Assembly: GCA_026225945.1 (NCBI GenBank)
Contig: JAMJFZ010001133.1
Coordinates: 13,870,001-13,934,000 of the forward strand
DNA length: 64,000 nt
Direction: 5' to 3'
From: Cricetomys ansorgei
Lineage: Eukaryota > Chordata > Mammalia > Rodentia > Nesomyidae
The position numbers and the translations under genes are program-made. Of this stretch, positions 1-9,782 are shown piece after piece. The number at the start of each line of letters is the position of its first letter. The first letter of the stretch is position 1. The notes beneath the pieces were generated by a model. It had not been told where the DNA came from. It ran no database searches and saw nothing but the letters and a program-made list of their open reading frames with translations.

Positions 1-2175
1 TGTGTACACATGAGTGGAGAGACCAGACTGTTGGTTTAAAAAGTGGAGAAGAACAACAGCATATACCGTCTCCCATATGGAGAGTGGATATTGGTAGATT
101 TGATTTGAAAGATGAGCATTAAATCTCCTTTCAGAATTTTATATTGCTATGGTTTTTTAAATTTTTATATGTATGTATTGCTCAGAATAAACATTTAAAT
201 TACATTTTTAAAGCAGATTGGTCTGAGCCGAGGTCCTAATGTGTTTTCAGGGTCTACCGAAGACACAATGATGTTAGCTCCCTCCTCTTGTGACTATCTT
301 GTTGGAAGCTACAGCACATAATGAGAGCTGTCAAGTCCCAAGATCAATGAAACTTGTGCCCTGGGGATTCCACAGGAATAGCATTGATCTGGTTAAAGCC
401 CACCAGTTAGAGATGGGCTGTAATATATTGCAAAGAAGGGCTCTAGAGGATAAGCGGCCAAGTCCAAGACACCTACCTGACAAAAAATTCAATCAGCCCT
501 AGCACAAACTGCCTGCTCTGCTCTGCGTTCTTTCATGCAGGAGGCTGCTTCCAATTAAAGTGCGCAAATTAATTTTTATCACTTCCAAATTAGTTTCAGA
601 ATTTGTGTAAGGCTGTTTCAGATGAAAGCACCTGTCCCTCACGTCTTTGCAATTCTGTTATCTAGCCAGTGACCTATTGTAAACCTCTAGGATGATTTCC
701 TACACTCAATGCCACTAGAAAGAATAACAATAGCATCATCAGTATAAAATGCATTGATGAACAGGACCATCTGACTTGCAGCACAAGCAGGTAGCCTGTT
801 CCTTTACAGTCTGGAATTCTGTGTCATAATCTGTTTGCAAATTTCTATTGTCTTTGTGACACAGCCATTGACATAGTAAAAAAAGAAAATAGAAAAAGAC
901 ATTTATGATACTTCTGACATGTCTAAATTAGTCACAACACTATATTTGACACAATGAAACTAACCCTTCTATACTGCCTAAAAATCTACAAACATGACTT
1001 ATTTTTCTTTGTAGAACAGAGGTATCCATTATTACGTAGTGCTGACAGTACAAAAGAAACAAGTATATTAAGATCCTTTGACCTCATGGTTAGATTTCAG
1101 CAATGCTCACTTAAACTCAGACACAAATCCTCATTCCAGGATGCTGCTGTGATGAAAGAGCTGGTTTGGTCTCTGCCATACAAAATGGTTCAATGTCTAC
1201 AGTAGGCTAATCTCCATACTGGAGCAGCTACTGGGCAACAGCGTCCCAGGCTAGGGGTTCCCCTTCAGGTCTACGTTAGTACGTATATGTACTCTCTAAA
1301 CCTAAGGGCACCATGCCACACACTGTTACCAATCCAGGCATAACTAACCTTTTGGTATTGAGCTGCAATGCATTTTGAGACAGAAACCACATACAGCCTG
1401 GTCCTCTGACCTGCAAGTTGGTAGCTAGACTAGATTAAACTGCACAAAAAAAAAAAATCACCTTTTTCTTTCACATTGCCAGTTTTTTCACAGGTATGGC
1501 AGTCCATGCATTGAGTGCTGTGGCTGCCTTTAAAAATACAGATTGACTCAGCTGTTCAAGTCAGGCATAGATATCTTATGGAAGCATACTATTGCGGAAA
1601 AGGGCATAAAACTATCAAATTGATCAAATATTAATATTATTACCCATTTAAGGATTTTCCTCTTGTAATTATCATCTTGGCAAAAAGCAGAACTTTTTTC
1701 TCTAATACAACTCATGAAATCCACACCTAGGAATGTGAGTCTGTGGATGTGTCCACATGCTGATGGTAAGTATTAATACTACTTGACAGAGCTACCAAGT
1801 CATGGAATTACTCATGTGCTTAGTCATTCAAGAGGGAGGGGCTCCTATTTTCTAGCACTCACAGCTGCTTAGAGTCCCAGGGACACAGCAGGCCATCAGC
1901 ACATATCCCCTGCTCCACCCTTACCGTATCTGCTTCTCCTGCCTTTTCTCAAAGAGCAACCCTTTCCTCTACTGAGGACATTACGAGATACACCCATGCC
2001 CACATTCCATGTCAAACTCAGGGCTGCAGAATGGACTTATGGATGTTTGTAGGTGTCCAATGATGACAAGGGTTTTGATTTTAAAATTCTTATATATGGA
2101 AGCAATGCTGAAAAATATATATTGGTAGTCATGATTTATCCTTATTTAAGGCTGAAATAAAATACTGCTTTCTGA

Positions 2176-2320
2176 GGCAGGGTATGATGATTCATGCCTT
2201 TAATCTGAGTACTAGGGAGGCAGAGGCAGGTGGATTTCTGTCAGTATGGGGCCAGCTTAGTCTACATAGGATGTTCCAGGCTAGCCAGGTCTATGTAGTA
2301 AAATCCTGCCTCTAAAAATA
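2176..2320 (+). mobile_element. B1 SINE, old and diverged
   Basis: The order of motifs is that of B1: GCCTTTAATC near the start, GGGAGGCAGAGGCAGGTGGA in the middle, then a GGCCAGCTTAGTCTACATAG segment and CCTGCCTCTAAAAATA at the end. Many substitutions indicate an old copy. Confidence 0.8.
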
Positions 2321-2637
2321 CTGCTTTCAAAAATAAATATTATATTGACAATTTCATTCTTATTGATTCACAAAACATTAGGCATTTACATAGCATCTGT
2401 TACCAGAGAAACTATTCTAAACATTATTAAATTTAACTTTGCTGATGGATCAGTACTCGCCATCTTTAAGGTTAAAGGCACCTTAGATCATAGAATAGCC
2501 AACACAGTTATTATAATTTAGTGTTTTCCTTAAAATTATTTACCTAATGACAATATATAACACAAAATATCTCATCTTTGCTACCAGACAGTAGCTTTTA
2601 AGATATGAATTCACCTTTAAAGAAGTTATGTTTTAAA

Positions 2638-2833
2638 ATTATGTGTATGTGTATCTGTGTAGGGTACATGTGTGTGAGTTTAGGTGCCCATGAGAGTCAG
2701 GGGCATAAGATTCCCCTGGAACTGGAGTTACAGGTGATAGTGAGCCTCTTGATGTGTGGGTGCTGGGAATGAAACTTGGGTCTTCTGCAAGAGTAGAACA
2801 CACTCTTAACCTCTAATCCATCTTTCTAGCCCC
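2638..2833 (-). mobile_element. B3/B2-type SINE, reversed
   Basis: It ends, on the plus strand, in the reversed tRNA-derived head (ACTCTTAACC..TCTAGCCCC) and contains CCTGGAACTGGAGTTACAG and GGTGCTGGGAATGAA, typical of the B2/B3 family read backwards. Confidence 0.75.
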
Positions 2834-3580
2834 ATGAATTCCCTTTTTGGGTCATCTTTTCTGAGTTTCTTTTTGAAGACGTTAGTTAATTAGGTATAAA
2901 ACTCTTTTCTGTTGCTTTTAAAAATTATGCTGTCGGATAATTCCCGATTTTTGTAAATGTATATGTAAGATGACACAAAGTCCTGCTGCTTAGACATTTT
3001 AAGGAGTTCTACACTACTACAGAGGTAAGAGCATTTGGAAATGTGAGATGGTATGCTTAGATAAAATATATGTACTAACACTCTGTGTGTGAAGTGACAG
3101 CTCCCCTCTTGCCACACAACAGAACTCTGCTATGAGCTTAGGGGATTTTAGAAGTGAACATAAGGATATTACCTTGTTTAAATCTATCAGGAAATATTCA
3201 CTGATAATGTAGAATTGGCAACAAATGATCTGAACAGGGTAGAAAACCCCTGAGTCATTGTCACACCCTACTCCACAGTGTAGGCTTCATTTTTCATACT
3301 CTTCTTTTCACCCACACCAATAGATAAGCATCACTTCACAACACACTTTCAATTCTAGCTATGGACATCAAGAGCAAGCTTCATATATCATTTGGCAATG
3401 TAGTTCACTGTTGGAAAAACTCCAGTGCATATATTTCCATAGTCTCTGTATTATAATGGGGCCTTGGTTCCTGTCCATCAATACCCATCCCCTGTTTTTG
3501 CAGCATTCCAGATGAAATGCACACAAGCTGGAAGAAGTGTGGGACTTAAAGGCCACCCTTGATGTTCAGTTATTTACATC

Positions 3581-3794
3581 CTTAACCATCTCCACCCAGC
3601 CTCTTCCGTCTTTATCTCCATCCCCAGTGACTTCCAAACCTAGTCATCTCCATTCTTAACCATCTCCATCCCTAGCCATCCCCACCCTACCTCCTCCATC
3701 CTTAACCTCCCAAGCCATTTCTATCTTTAACCATCTTCATTCTAGCTGCCTCCATCCCAGCCACTTTTACCCCCCCCCAGCCATCTCAATCCCC
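3581..3794. repeat. Degenerate CCATC/CCATCC pyrimidine-rich array
   Basis: The unit CCATC(T/C)CCA with variable CTTAA or TAGC linkers recurs about a dozen times over 210 bp, almost purine-free on this strand, with a C9 run near 3771. It looks like an old, irregular minisatellite. Confidence 0.75.
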
Positions 3795-4709
3795 ATTTGT
3801 GGACCAGCTGCCTCTGTCCCCTGTGTATGTACCATTCTTACATATGCTGTTGTCACTATTCCCAAAACCCATGCTCTGAGTGTGTCTGAGGTGTGACTGA
3901 TGTATGTATCACAGCTTGGATCAGCTTGGTTTAGGCACTTGTCACTTTGAATATTTCACAGAAATTATTTCATATTACACAGGAAACACAGACATGCAAA
4001 CAACTGATGGCTTGATAATCACAAGTGGTCATTATTTCTTGAGTAGACCCTGTCTAGCATTTCACTCACTTAAGAATATTTACTGGCAACCTCTCACGTA
4101 TACCACAATGCCAGGACCTAGAGCTACTCAGGATCTCCCAAAGATAGCATCACCTGGACTGTGTAAGATGAGTCCTTGGAAATATAACTCTGAACACTGG
4201 TGGTTCAAGTGCTGGCTGGTGTGTCTGTGAAACTCCCAAAGCCTTCCTGGCAGGGCACACCGCTAGGAAGCACTGTCTTTCCCCCTCACACAGGGCTTCT
4301 TCAGGGTACTGATGAACAGAAGTACTTCAAAGATTAGCCCAGGTACGGCAACAGACAAGGAAGAAATAAATGAGCTACTTGATGGAGGCACAAAGGAAAG
4401 CTTACTGAATTTTAAAGAAGACAGAAATTATACTTAGCTGAGAGAAATCCTGAGATTTAACAGGTTAGGTAGGTAACGTTTCTGGAGCATGGTATTGGGG
4501 ACAACAGCTGAGAAGATCAGCTGAGTGGTCATCATGAGAAACCTGGGACTCTCCCCAGCTCATAGTAATTGTTCATTTTTACGCTTTTTTTTCCACTTGA
4601 GCTTTCATAGTTTAAGTTCTTCGCAGACTCCAGAAAAACAAAGGAAATAAAACTACAAAACAATTTAAGTCACTTATTGTCTGAAAGGACTCTTGTGGGA
4701 AACACTTAC

Positions 4710-4880
4710 TGCTATTGGGGTTGTCTCCTATGATATGGTGCCGCCCACTCCAGTACCAGAGAAGCAAGGTAGCATCCCGAGATCCAGACACAATGTAGCA
4801 GTCCCCACCTATGTAAGACTCAGACCTTGCCAAGCACGTGACCACATCCCAGTGGCCAAATACAATTTGTGTCAGTTTCC
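4710..4880 (-). CDS. Nbea: Nbea exon i: WD40 repeat
   Basis: This exon has 171 bp and is phase 1 on both sides. The acceptor is TGTGTTGCAG before GG and the donor is GTAAGTGTT after AGCA. It encodes [20 protein letters not shown], then [20 protein letters not shown] and [16 protein letters not shown]. It is a full WD40 repeat: GH at the start (FGHWDVV), [13 protein letters not shown] at the end, with the Asp of SRDA in the usual WD40 position. The next coding exon, expected to continue S-D-Y-P before a further GHDHEV repeat, is not found to the left, so it lies outside the window. About 1,000 nt or less of the NBEA coding sequence should remain beyond this point, judged from the family length. 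Confidence 0.98.
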
Positions 4881-5656
4881 CTGCAACACAGAAATGACAA
4901 TTATGTCACTTAGACTCATTTTCTTTAGATGGAAATAGACTTAATTTTATGATACTACTTTGTGAAAAGAATCCACTGGCCTTCAAATTCCCAAGACAAT
5001 TCAAATCCATTCACAGGTAGTTTTTCAAGGAAAGCCCTTATAAAATGAGATGATCATGATTTTTCTCTTCAGAATTTGAATCTGACAATAGAGTTTTACT
5101 TCTTTTACTGAGTATGAACGTGGAGAGGCAGACCAACAGCTTCACTGAGCTATAAACTCAGGGGTCACACTAACATTCAAGTCAGTCGTGAGTTAAAGTA
5201 GTAGTTCCTTTCTGAGGTACAGCTAGCTGGTTAGCTTACAATGTGATCACCAAGCCTTAACCACTTGGGGTTGGCACAACATGGAATCTCTACACTATCA
5301 TGGCTTCACATTCGAGAAAAACACTCTGAGTGCATGTGTGGCACACACATGTCTTTGTGGGCATGTATGTGCACACATGAGTGGAGGCCAGAAGTTGGTT
5401 ATCAGATGTTTTCTTTTGTGATTCTCCATCATATTCTGGAGACAGGGCCTCTCATTCAACCCAGAGCTTGCCAGTTCAGCTAGACTGGCAGGGTGGAGAC
5501 CCCAAGGATCCTCCTGTGCCTTCCTCCTCAGTGTTGGGATTATGGGTGTGTATAGGCTTTTAAGTGGTGTTGCAGGCAGAATTCAGGTCCTCATTCAAGT
5601 CCTCAAGCTTTCACCATCTCCTGAACACTGAGAATAAACTCTGATGTGAAGATTAC
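4881..5656 (-). other. Nbea: Nbea intron between exons h and i
   Basis: A short 776-bp intron with consensus GT and AG ends. Its transcript-upstream half is mostly an old rodent retroposon (about 5330-5620) that ends close to the exon h donor. The rest is unique sequence. Confidence 0.9.
5330..5620 (-). mobile_element. Rodent B2/B3-related retroposon, family not assigned
   Basis: Contains GTGGAGGCCAGAAGTTGG, GGAGACAGGGCCTCTCATTC, CAGAGCTTGCCAGTTCAGCT, CAGTGTTGGGATTATGGG and TTCAGGTCCTCATTCAAG in the order of a common rodent repeat. The old copy ends within 40 bp of exon h. Confidence 0.6.
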
Positions 5657-5812
5657 CTGTCTCTGTAGAGTAAACTCTGAAACTCTTATCCCAAAACCCA
5701 CAGATGAGAATGTAGCGATTATCTGCTGTGACCACAAAGCAGTGGGCGTTGATCTGGATGCTCTGGTCCACGAGGTCTGTGATCTGCCGTTTGTTCACAC
5801 CAGAATTATTTG
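5657..5812 (-). CDS. Nbea: Nbea exon h: WD40 repeat
   Basis: This exon has 156 bp and is phase 1 on both sides. The acceptor is GTTTTTAG before CA and the donor is GTAATCTTC after ACAG. It encodes NNSGVNKRQITDLVDQSIQI, then NAHCFVVTADNRYILICGFW and DKSFRVYSTET. The stretch CFVVTADNRYILICGFWDKSFRVYS is a WD40 blade: the hydrophobic strand, the GFWDKSFRVY turn and the strand that ends the repeat. VNKRQITDLVDQSI is the short linker that precedes the propeller in NBEA and LRBA. The reading frame is intact and joins exon i with Gly GGG across the junction. Confidence 0.98.
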
Positions 5813-7405
5813 CTAAAAACAAACAGAAGAATTTGAAGACTCCAAAGAGTTTCATCATGTGCTCATGGAAGGAAAATAGGTTTGTGCTTCACTGGTGTAG
5901 CAATTGGCTTTCAATGATGCAAAACTGTTAAGATTTAGACATTTTTCCTCAAGGAATACAGATTTCCTTAACAGCAACAATTATTCATAAGCTATATCAT
6001 ATACTTAAAAACTATGTCAAGCAGCCTCAGTTCTTTCATCAACAGATGAGGAATCCAAATCAATGAATTTAAAAGATATTAAAAGTATTTAAATGCATTT
6101 GGTTCTCTACATGTATGCAATGCTCCAGTTCATTACTGTCCAGTAAGAACCAGGTGGAGGTAAATCTTGTACACAATGCAAAAGTCTCATAATGTTTGCT
6201 CCATCTGTCACTTTCCCATGGCACATTTCAATCCATGTGAAAAGCTGGTAGAGAGCTGCTGGTGTGATGTGGGAAGCCCACAGGGAGCTTCAGGTCAGTA
6301 GCTTTAAAGACCTGGGTTGTCAACAAACACAAGGCCTTTGCAGCACGGCTGGCAGGGAAGGAGACCAATAAAAGAGATGAGAAAGCGATTAGGGGAGAGA
6401 GAGACAGGCAAAAAATCAGCATGCAGCCCTGGGAGTAAATCTGAATATAGCCAGTAACGTAGAGACATCATTGATTTCCCCAGTGCCTGTCTGGATGCCA
6501 GCTTGTCCCTTATGCTGCACCATCCTTTCAGGCAAAACTCCTTCCTGAATTCTTAAACAAGAAGTGCAGATGTTGGAAGGTCACTACCACCAGGCTCGAA
6601 TGCCAATTAAGTCACAGTGCTACTATTTGTAGATCTCTACTAGAGTTGAGAAATAATTACTTGGTTAAGGTAAGCAGTAAGAGAGAATTGGCATTTAGAA
6701 ACATAGGTAAGGAGAGGCTGAGACGGGGCTGCTGGAAAACCAGAGAGCTGGTGCCTGGTTACTGATAGCAGAGCCGTTGGCTGTCCCACGGTCATATACT
6801 AGAGACCTATTTCCCTGTCAGGGTCTGGTGGACAGAAGAACAAGGATAGACCAAAAAATATCCTTGGTCCTACACCTTATATCTTTGCAAGGTATGCAAA
6901 TGCTGTCTTGCTGGGGGTGAGGATAGGAAAAACCCAAGGCCTGTCTGTCAGATCAAAATGAAGACCAATCAGAGAAAAGAATACCACTGCTTCTATACAA
7001 CAGAGCACCTTTTATAGCACTTCAGAGTTTCTTTTATTTTTCTAAATGATCCCACAAGCTAGGAGAATAGACATCACCATAAATCACCTCACAGATCAAA
7101 AACAAGGGTCACAGAATGCCTATGGACCACGTGACGGTAAGTGGACGTAACTCAGGAATTTGAAACTCAGGTGTCTTTACTTTAAAACACAAGTTTAGCC
7201 CCATCGAATAGTAATTTTTATAGAAGTTACTTTTCAGTATTAATTCCCCTTAACAATTTCTTTGAATCTGTTTACCTTAAATAACATAAAGTTGGTGAAA
7301 ATATCTTAGGCTCAAACAAAGGGCAGTATGTAATTATCTGCCTTTTAATACTGAACTTACATGACCTCCTAAAACATCAAGAAAACGCCATAAATAATTG
7401 GTTTA

Positions 7406-7573
7406 GAGCTGGGCAGTGGTGGTGCATGTCTTTAATCCCAGCACTCGGGGCAGAGGCAGATGGATTTCTGTGAGTTCAAGGCTACCCTGGTCTACAGAAT
7501 GAGTTCCAGGACAGCCAGAGTTACAGCAGAGAAACCCTGTCTCGAAAAAACCAAAAACAACAAATAAATAAAT
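7406..7573 (+). mobile_element. B1 SINE
   Basis: Near full length: GCTGGGCAGTGGTGGTGCAT, GTCTTTAATCCCAGCACTCG, CCTGGTCTACAGAATGAG, AGAAACCCTGTCTCGAAAAA, then an A-rich tail with AAATA repeats. The head has the cricetid-like extra bases. Confidence 0.92.
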
Positions 7574-7757
7574 TTTAAAAAATGGTTTAATTGCAAAGCA
7601 TTCTTGGCCCTCATGTGGAAATTAGCAAAGCCTTCTGTGGCAATTCGGTGTCATTTTCACGTTGTGTTGTACTACATAACTCATCTGTGTTTTGAAGCAA
7701 GAAACCAGATGAGTGCATGTAGACAGCTGAGATTTTAAAACGCATCTTTGTTAGCAA

Positions 7758-8106
7758 TGCCTGCCCTGGGCTCAGGCATCTGAACACTCGGGCCCCAGTT
7801 GGTGGTGCTGTTTGTGGAGGTTATGGAACCTCTAGGAGCCTTGCTAGGAAGCACATCACTGAAGCACATCACTGGGGACTGGCTTTAAGGGTATCCACCT
7901 CACCTCACTTCTTGTTGGTGCCTCCCCCATCTCCCTCTCTCCCTCTTCCTCTCTCTCTTCCTGCTTTGTGTCTGGCTGAAGATGTGATCCCTCAGCTTCC
8001 TGCTCTGGTTGCCTGCTACAATGCTTGAGGGACTCTCATTCTGTAACCATAAGTCAAAATAAACTCTTTCTTCCCTAGGTTGCTTTTGGTCATGGTGTTT
8101 GTAATT
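7758..8106 (+). mobile_element. MaLR-type (ERVL) solo LTR, 3' part
   Basis: The tail CATAAGTCAAAATAAACTC, TTCCCTAGGTTGCTTTTGG, TCATGGTGTTTGTAATTATT is the usual end of rodent MaLR LTRs, including an AATAAA poly(A) signal at about 8058. The upstream part (ATCTGAACACTCGGGCCCCA and CAGCTTCCTGCTCTGGTTGC) is also typical. I cannot name the subfamily. It lies in the opposite orientation to Nbea and ends about 55 bp from exon g. Confidence 0.6.
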
Positions 8107-8126
8107 ATTGTAGCCCCAGAACATAC

Positions 8127-8163
8127 CAATTATTATTAACATACCATAAATAAATAACATACC
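8127..8163 (-). promoter_or_regulatory. Nbea: Three tandem, in-frame 5' splice sites after exon g
   Basis: On the minus strand the sequence GGTATGTT occurs three times at exactly 18-nt spacing. Cuts would fall after 8163 (canonical), 8145 and 8127. Each has G at -1 and GTATGT in the intron. Using the second or third site adds 6 (GMLFIY) or 12 (GMLFIYGMLIII) residues without a stop and keeps phase 1. The block is an imperfect 18-bp tandem repeat spanning the exon edge. Whether the extra sites are used cannot be told from sequence. Confidence 0.75.
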
Positions 8164-8234
8164 AATTAATGGGTCCATCTCAATGGGAAGATGATGTGCT
8201 TGATCCAAGGAGTATCCGGGGGCACCTCTGAGGC
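8163..8234 (-). CDS. Nbea: Nbea exon g: linker into the WD40 propeller
   Basis: This exon has 72 bp and is phase 1 on both sides. The acceptor is CTTATTCAG before GC and the donor is GTATGTT after ATTG. It encodes LRGAPGYSLDQAHHLPIEMD then PLI, with split Gly and Ala codons at the ends. This short segment is poorly conserved in LRBA but agrees with NBEA. The intron sequence immediately downstream contains two further copies of the donor sequence at 18-nt spacing, both in frame (see the separate entry). A MaLR-type LTR ends only about 55 bp beyond the exon. Confidence 0.97.
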
Positions 8235-9589
8235 CTGAATAAGTGAGCATAGAAAACTGCCATGATATGACCTGAAAGAGTGTTTTATGATGCTTACACA
8301 AAATGTGCATTTGTTTAAAACTTGTGCCAACGCAGTTTCATCACGCAATTTCATTGAGGAGTCCTAAAAAGTCACCACAGCAGGGACTTTAAGTTTTTCC
8401 TTGAGATACAGAAAGCCAAGAAGAGTGACAAACTGAATAAACAGAGCATCCCAGCATTTCTTACAAAGCAACCAGTGGGCCTAGAATATAAGACGAGGCT
8501 GGGCTTCTGTGGCATGGGGCCAGGTGGGAGTTGCAACTCTCCTGCAAGGCACCTTGCCCAGTATGGGACTCGTCAACACAAGTTATAAATTGAGCCATAC
8601 CTAAAACTTTTATCCCACTAAAGCCACTTTCAGGACTGACATCTGGTGTCTGACTGAGTTCATCTGTCATGTTTTCACATGTGTTTATGAAACAACTATT
8701 CATAATATTCTTCAACAGTTTAATAATTGAGCCCTTTACAGTTTTTTTTTTCTTAATGAAAAACATTCCTAGAGGCCAAGGCCCCATGAACAATGAAGTA
8801 TTATCTTCCCATACTATGTCTGCAGTACACTCCTGGGCCAGGAGAAGCTGTACCACCCCCTGTTGATAATATCACCTATAATCATAAACCAGGACCAGCC
8901 ACATATAAACTATGGAGGTAAAGTGTGGTATAAATCACTGCCCTTTGCAGAGCGAGGTAGACATCAATGGTATAGAAAGACCCAGGTTAAATCAGCATGC
9001 CTCATCTTTTCAGTCCTGGAGACAGTGGAAGTCCTGGGGCTTTGCAGGAAGCCTTAAGTGGTGAACTGGGCCAACTAAATCATTTGATCACATCCATGTC
9101 TGCACTTGTTAAACAAGGATCAATACATCTAAATGTTTTCGATGACATGGTATCATTTCAAGATGTGCTGGCTGGAGCTCTCACGGATGAATGTGGAGCA
9201 AACACAAATGAAATCACTGGACAATTTACTGTTTGTGTTTTCTCACAGACCAAGGCCCACAAAGCTAGAGGTGCTCTTTGTCCTCTTCCCTGCTGAATTC
9301 CGAAAGCCTAGGATTATCTGACACACAATTCAAATATTTGCTGAATAAGCTAATGGTATTGAAGGAGGATGTTCTGAAGTTATTATCTATAAAAAACAGA
9401 CAAACTCTCTCTGCTAGGAAGCTTGTTGAGGTATGGTGAAAGAATGATGCCAAACCCAAGGCACGAGCACAGGACTGTAGGAGTGGGCAGACTGTTCTGC
9501 TACTGTCTATGTGTGATGGCACCTGAGCTCCCCAGCTCCCCAGCATCCTTTCTGCTTTAGCTCTGCAGTGAGTGCTGAGGCCCACGTAC
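8235..9589 (-). other. Nbea: Nbea intron between exons f and g
   Basis: A 1,355-bp intron with no clear SINE or LTR. A 131-codon open frame at 8461-8856 (minus) and a 99-codon one at 8997-9296 (plus) have no family resemblance and are treated as chance. Confidence 0.9.
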
Positions 9590-9782
9590 CTACTGTGTTG
9601 TGCCACCTGTTCACGGCAAACAGTCGGCTGCAGGTCACTGTCACCACTGCAGGGATGGTCAGGTGGGGCAGGGTGTTGGCAGCCACATGGGTGACAGGAG
9701 AATTGGATGGAAACTTCAGCACCATTATTACATCCTGCTGCATCTGGTCTTTAAACATGAGTGGGCTCTGTGGAAGGAAACA
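9590..9782 (-). CDS. Nbea: Nbea exon f: BEACH-WD40 linker and first propeller strand (long form)
   Basis: This exon has 193 bp in the long form, entering in phase 0 and leaving in phase 1. It encodes CFLPQSPLMFKDQMQQDV, then IMVLKFPSNSPVTHVAANTL, PHLTIPAVVTVTCSRLF and AVNRWHNTV, plus the first base of a Gly codon. The donor is GTACGTGG. There are two acceptors: AACAG before TGT at 9782 (long) and TTCCACAG before AGC at 9767 (short, 178 bp). Both keep the frame. The long form matches the human NBEA sequence as I remember it (MHLCFLPQSPLMF). LRBA joins directly to SPLMF in my memory, so the short form would mimic the paralogue. The intron phase changes from 0 to 1 across this exon. Confidence 0.97.
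9768..9782 (-). promoter_or_regulatory. Nbea: Tandem 3' splice sites of exon f (15-nt alternative segment)
   Basis: Two AG acceptors lie 15 nt apart: ...AACAG at 9783-9784 and TTCCACAG at 9768-9769. The segment between them encodes CFLPQ. Both products stay in frame (MHL-CFLPQ-SPL or MHL-SPL). The inner site has the better pyrimidine tract (TGTTTCCTTCCACAG); the outer one is preceded by purine-rich sequence, so mixed use is plausible. Confidence 0.7.

Larger units (their letters stand above)
1..4709 (-). other. Nbea: Nbea intron after exon i (partial)
   Basis: No further Nbea exon is visible. The stretch contains an old B1 (2176-2320), a B3-like SINE (2638-2833) and a pyrimidine-rich CCATC-type array (3581-3794). 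Positions 1-2170 and 3800-4700 are ordinary AT-rich sequence in which I see no recognisable element. Confidence 0.85.
5813..8162 (-). other. Nbea: Nbea intron between exons g and h
   Basis: A 2,350-bp intron. It contains the tandem donor block (8119-8163), a MaLR-type LTR (about 7758-8106) and a B1 (7406-7573). Positions 5830-7400 show no recognisable repeat or exon. Confidence 0.9.

Noticed and set aside
8461..8856. 131-codon minus-strand open frame
   Set aside because: No domain, no splice sites fitting Nbea phases, inside an intron with adjoining exons already accounted for.
8997..9296. 99-codon plus-strand open frame
   Set aside because: No recognisable family or repeat; treated as chance.
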